A stretch of 64,000 bases of DNA from Kitasatospora acidiphila (lineage in GTDB: Bacteria; Actinomycetota; Actinomycetes; Streptomycetales; Streptomycetaceae): assembly GCF_006636205.1 (NCBI RefSeq), contig NZ_VIGB01000003.1:2790001-2854000 (forward strand). The letters are read 5' to 3'. Position numbers and translations under genes: made by a program. Every line of letters begins with the position of its first letter. Position 1 is the stretch's first letter. Under the pieces are notes generated by a model, which worked only from the letters and a program-made list of their open reading frames with translations, was not told the DNA's origin and did no database searches. Of this stretch, positions 62,019 to 64,000 are shown in pieces.

Positions 62019-62679
62019 ATGACCTTCCACGGCTGGCCCGCCGAGGCCCTCGAGTTCTACGAGGGCCTGGAGGCGGACAACTCCAGGACCTACTGGTCCG
62101 CGCACAAGGCGTTCTACGAGGAGGCGGTGTACGGGCCGATGGCCGCGCTGCTGGCGGGGCTGGAGGACGAGTTCGGACCGGGCAAGATCTTCCGCCCGAA
62201 CCGGGACCTGCGGTTCAGCGCCGACAAGTCGCCGTACAAGACGCACATCGGGGCGGTGCTCGACCAGGGCGGCTATGTGCAGCTGTCGGCCAACGGGCTG
62301 GCCGCCGGGCTCGGGATGTACCACCTGGCCGCGGACCAGCTCGACCGCTACCGCAGCGCGGTCGCCGAGGACGTCACAGGCCGGGAGCTGGAGCGGGTGC
62401 TCGCGGGGCTGGCGAAGACGCGGATCGAGGTGGTGGGGCTGAACTCTCCCCCAGCCTTCGGCCGGGAGGTGCCCCCATTAGAGCGCACCGCGCGGCTACC
62501 CGAAGGACCACCCGCGGATCGAGCTGCTGCGGCACAAGGGCCTGATCGCTTGGCAGGAGTGGCCGGTGGAGCCGTGGCTGGGCACGGCCGAGGCCAAGAA
62601 GAAGATCGTCGCCTTCCTGCGCGGCGCCCGCCCCTTGCACGACTGGCTCGGCACCCGAGTGGGGCCGAGCCAGCTGTAG
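62019..62679 (+). pseudogene. DUF2461 gene interrupted by a short repeat element
   Basis: The N-terminal 140 residues (LEFYEGLEADNSRTYWSAHK, DLRFSADKSPYKTHIGAVL) match DUF2461. After GLN the frame enters a repeat (62443-62480) and shifts. The true C terminus (RGYPKDHPRIELLRHKGLIA) is read one frame over and stops at 62677-62679. The extra length is one modulo three. Unlike the G/C-run losses elsewhere, this is an insertion and probably real. Confidence 0.85.
62443..62480. repeat. Short GC-rich repeat inserted in the DUF2461 gene
   Basis: The segment containing CAGCCTTCGGCCGGGAGGTG, flanked by CCCCC on both sides, resembles a short dispersed element I associate with Streptomyces intergenic DNA. 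No second copy was found in this window. Confidence 0.55.
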
Positions 62680-62699
62680 AGCGTGTTTCCAGAAGTCCG

Positions 62700-63641
62700 T
62701 CAGCGCAGGAACGGGTCCACCGCGACCGCGACCATCAGCAGCGTCAGGTAGGTGATGGACCAGTGGAAGAGTCGCATCTCCTTGAGCTTGGCGCCCACCA
62801 CACCGGCCTTGGCGCGCGCGTACAGCCCGTGCGCCTCCTTCAGCCAGAACGCGCCCAGCACGGCCGCCGCGCTCGGGTAGAGCCAGCTGGTGTGGTCCAG
62901 CGGCCAGAGCGCCAGCGAGACCGCCACCATGATCCAGCTGTACGCGACGATCTGCTTGGCCACCGCCAGGTTGCCGGCGGTCACCGGCAGCATCGGCACG
63001 CCGGCCTTGGCGTAGTCGTCGCGCACCTTCATCGACAGCGGCCAGTAGTGCGGCGGCGTCCAGAAGAAGATCACCAGGAAGAGCACCACCGGCGCCCAGG
63101 ACAGCGAGTCGGTGACCGCGGCCCAACCGACCAGCACCGGCATGCAGCCGGCGATCCCGCCCCAGACGATGTTCTGCGCGGTGCGCCGCTTCAGGCCCAT
63201 GGTGTAGACGAAGACGTAGAACAGCAGCCCGGCCAGCGCCAGCCCGGAGGACAGCCAGTTCACCAGGAAGCCCAGCCAGAGCGTGGAGACCACACCCAGC
63301 GTGATGCCGAAGACCAGTGCCTCGCGCGGCGAGACCATCCCGGTGACCAGCGGGCGCCGCTCGGTCCGGCTCATCACCGCGTCGATGTCGCGGTCGTAGT
63401 ACATGTTGAGCGCGTTGGCGCCGCCGGCCGAGAGGTAGCCGCCGAGGACCACCGCGAGCACTCGCCACAGGTCGGGCACCCCGCGCTGCGCCAGGAACAT
63501 CACCGGCACGGTGCTCATCAGCAGCAGCTCGATGATCCGCGGCTTGGTCAGTGCGACAAATGCCCCGACACGGGCCCCCAGTGGCCGGTGTGGGGGGGTC
63601 GTCCCGAGGACCCCGGCGGGGCGGGATTCGACGGCGGTCAC
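62700..63641 (-). CDS. ctaB: Heme O synthase (protoheme IX farnesyltransferase)
   Basis: A 313-residue, nine-helix UbiA-type enzyme. The prenyl-diphosphate motif [20 protein letters not shown] (N-x3-D-x3-D) and the second Asp loop [19 protein letters not shown] are intact. It makes heme O, the ctaA substrate. GTG 63641 ([10 protein letters not shown]) is chosen as it matches known CtaB starts. GTG 63647 is also possible. Confidence 0.95.
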   Translation of the reverse strand: MTAVESRPAGVLGTTPPHRPLGARVGAFVALTKPRIIELLLMSTVPVMFLAQRGVPDLWRVLAVVLGGYLSAGGANALNMYYDRDIDAVMSRTERRPLVTGMVSPREALVFGITLGVVSTLWLGFLVNWLSSGLALAGLLFYVFVYTMGLKRRTAQNIVWGGIAGCMPVLVGWAAVTDSLSWAPVVLFLVIFFWTPPHYWPLSMKVRDDYAKAGVPMLPVTAGNLAVAKQIVAYSWIMVAVSLALWPLDHTSWLYPSAAAVLGAFWLKEAHGLYARAKAGVVGAKLKEMRLFHWSITYLTLLMVAVAVDPFLR

Positions 63642-64000
63642 GAACACCCCAACTGAAGATGAATCTTCGCAGACGTCCCCGGGTCGAATGTGCTCGTGAA
63701 TCCGTTCACGCTGCGCGTACCACGCCACCTTAGACGGTGCATATATGGCGTTCCGCCCGGGGTCTCCTGACGGGGCCCTACCGCACTCCCGTGGGTGAAC
63801 TGTCCAGTTCGCCGGGGAGCGGGCCCCTCGGAACCGGGTGAAGGTGGTACCGGCGCCACCACCGCACTCCACACAGTACGACCGGGAATCCCAGCTCAAA
63901 ACTCCCGGTTGTGCCGGTACGGAAGGCGGGCCCCGACGCGGACGGTAGGCTCGGCCCTGAAGCGGGATCAACCCTCCGTGACCGGCAACACCGAACATGC
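63642..64000. other. Region upstream of ctaB to the window end
   Basis: No gene is seen in these 359 bases. They hold the ctaB promoter region. In Streptomyces a divergent transketolase gene often starts just beyond, but none begins inside the window. Confidence 0.5.

Noticed and set aside
62680-63656. Read-through of the DUF2461 frame past the repeat
   Set aside because: The extended translation is antisense to ctaB and has no family match. The real C terminus lies in another frame.

Overview
The window is chromosomal DNA from a high-GC, sporulating actinomycete, most likely a Streptomycetaceae member (Streptomyces or Kitasatospora). The evidence is very high G+C with many GTG starts, an SsgA-like sporulation protein, the ATPase / DUF5753 regulator / DUF397 trio, a one-gene heme A synthase and heme O synthase pair, and a sufR-B-D-ferredoxin-C-S-U-T Fe-S operon.

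Layout. 1-5 kb: SDR oxidoreductase and divergent XRE regulator, small P-loop kinase, MFS exporter (frameshifted), YihY/BrkB membrane protein. 5.0-6.45 kb: a dead IS200/IS605 element with divergent tnpB and tnpA. 6.45-11 kb: an accessory cassette on the minus strand (membrane protein, 416-aa unknown, EACC1, caspase-like protease, then a small beta-rich protein), which I read as a predicted biological-conflict system. 11-16.7 kb: HAD hydrolase, flavin/FMN-type oxidoreductase, DedA-PAP2 pair, BlaI/M56 pair with operators, PfkB sugar kinase. 16.8-24.5 kb: GAF regulator, SsgA-like protein, Pro/Ala-rich membrane protein, double TerD protein, release factor 3, Uma2 protein. 24.6-36.7 kb: a regulator-rich accessory stretch holding a PadR/NTF2 pair, an orphan DUF4157 (eCIS-type) effector, a SigE-type sigma factor with an overlapping membrane partner, the DUF5753/DUF397 trio, a toxin-antitoxin-like pair, an Lrp regulator and several enzymes. 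37-44.4 kb: methyltransferase, the SPFH-RHH-GPP34 operon behind a perfect palindrome, and proline catabolism (proline dehydrogenase, pruA, divergent PucR regulator). 44.4-50.5 kb: tRNA-Val and lineage-specific genes plus an MFS transporter and a second Uma2 protein. 50.6-57.4 kb: the suf operon. 57.6-64 kb: ABC-2 exporter, a sortase-anchored surface protein, ctaA, a disrupted DUF2461 gene and ctaB.

How the genes work together. The suf genes build Fe-S clusters under SufR control (a CAAC-N6-GTTG operator lies on the sufR start) and perhaps iron control (an iron-box-like site lies upstream). ctaA and ctaB make heme A for the terminal oxidase. Proline dehydrogenase and PruA turn proline into glutamate. 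The EACC1/caspase cassette looks like a self-contained protease effector module.

Quality note. Five otherwise intact genes (MFS exporter, PAP2, suf ferredoxin, sufR, sortase substrate) are each broken by loss of exactly one base in a short G or C run. This pattern suggests sequencing or assembly error rather than five true pseudogenes. The tnpA, tnpB and DUF2461 lesions are different in kind and look real.
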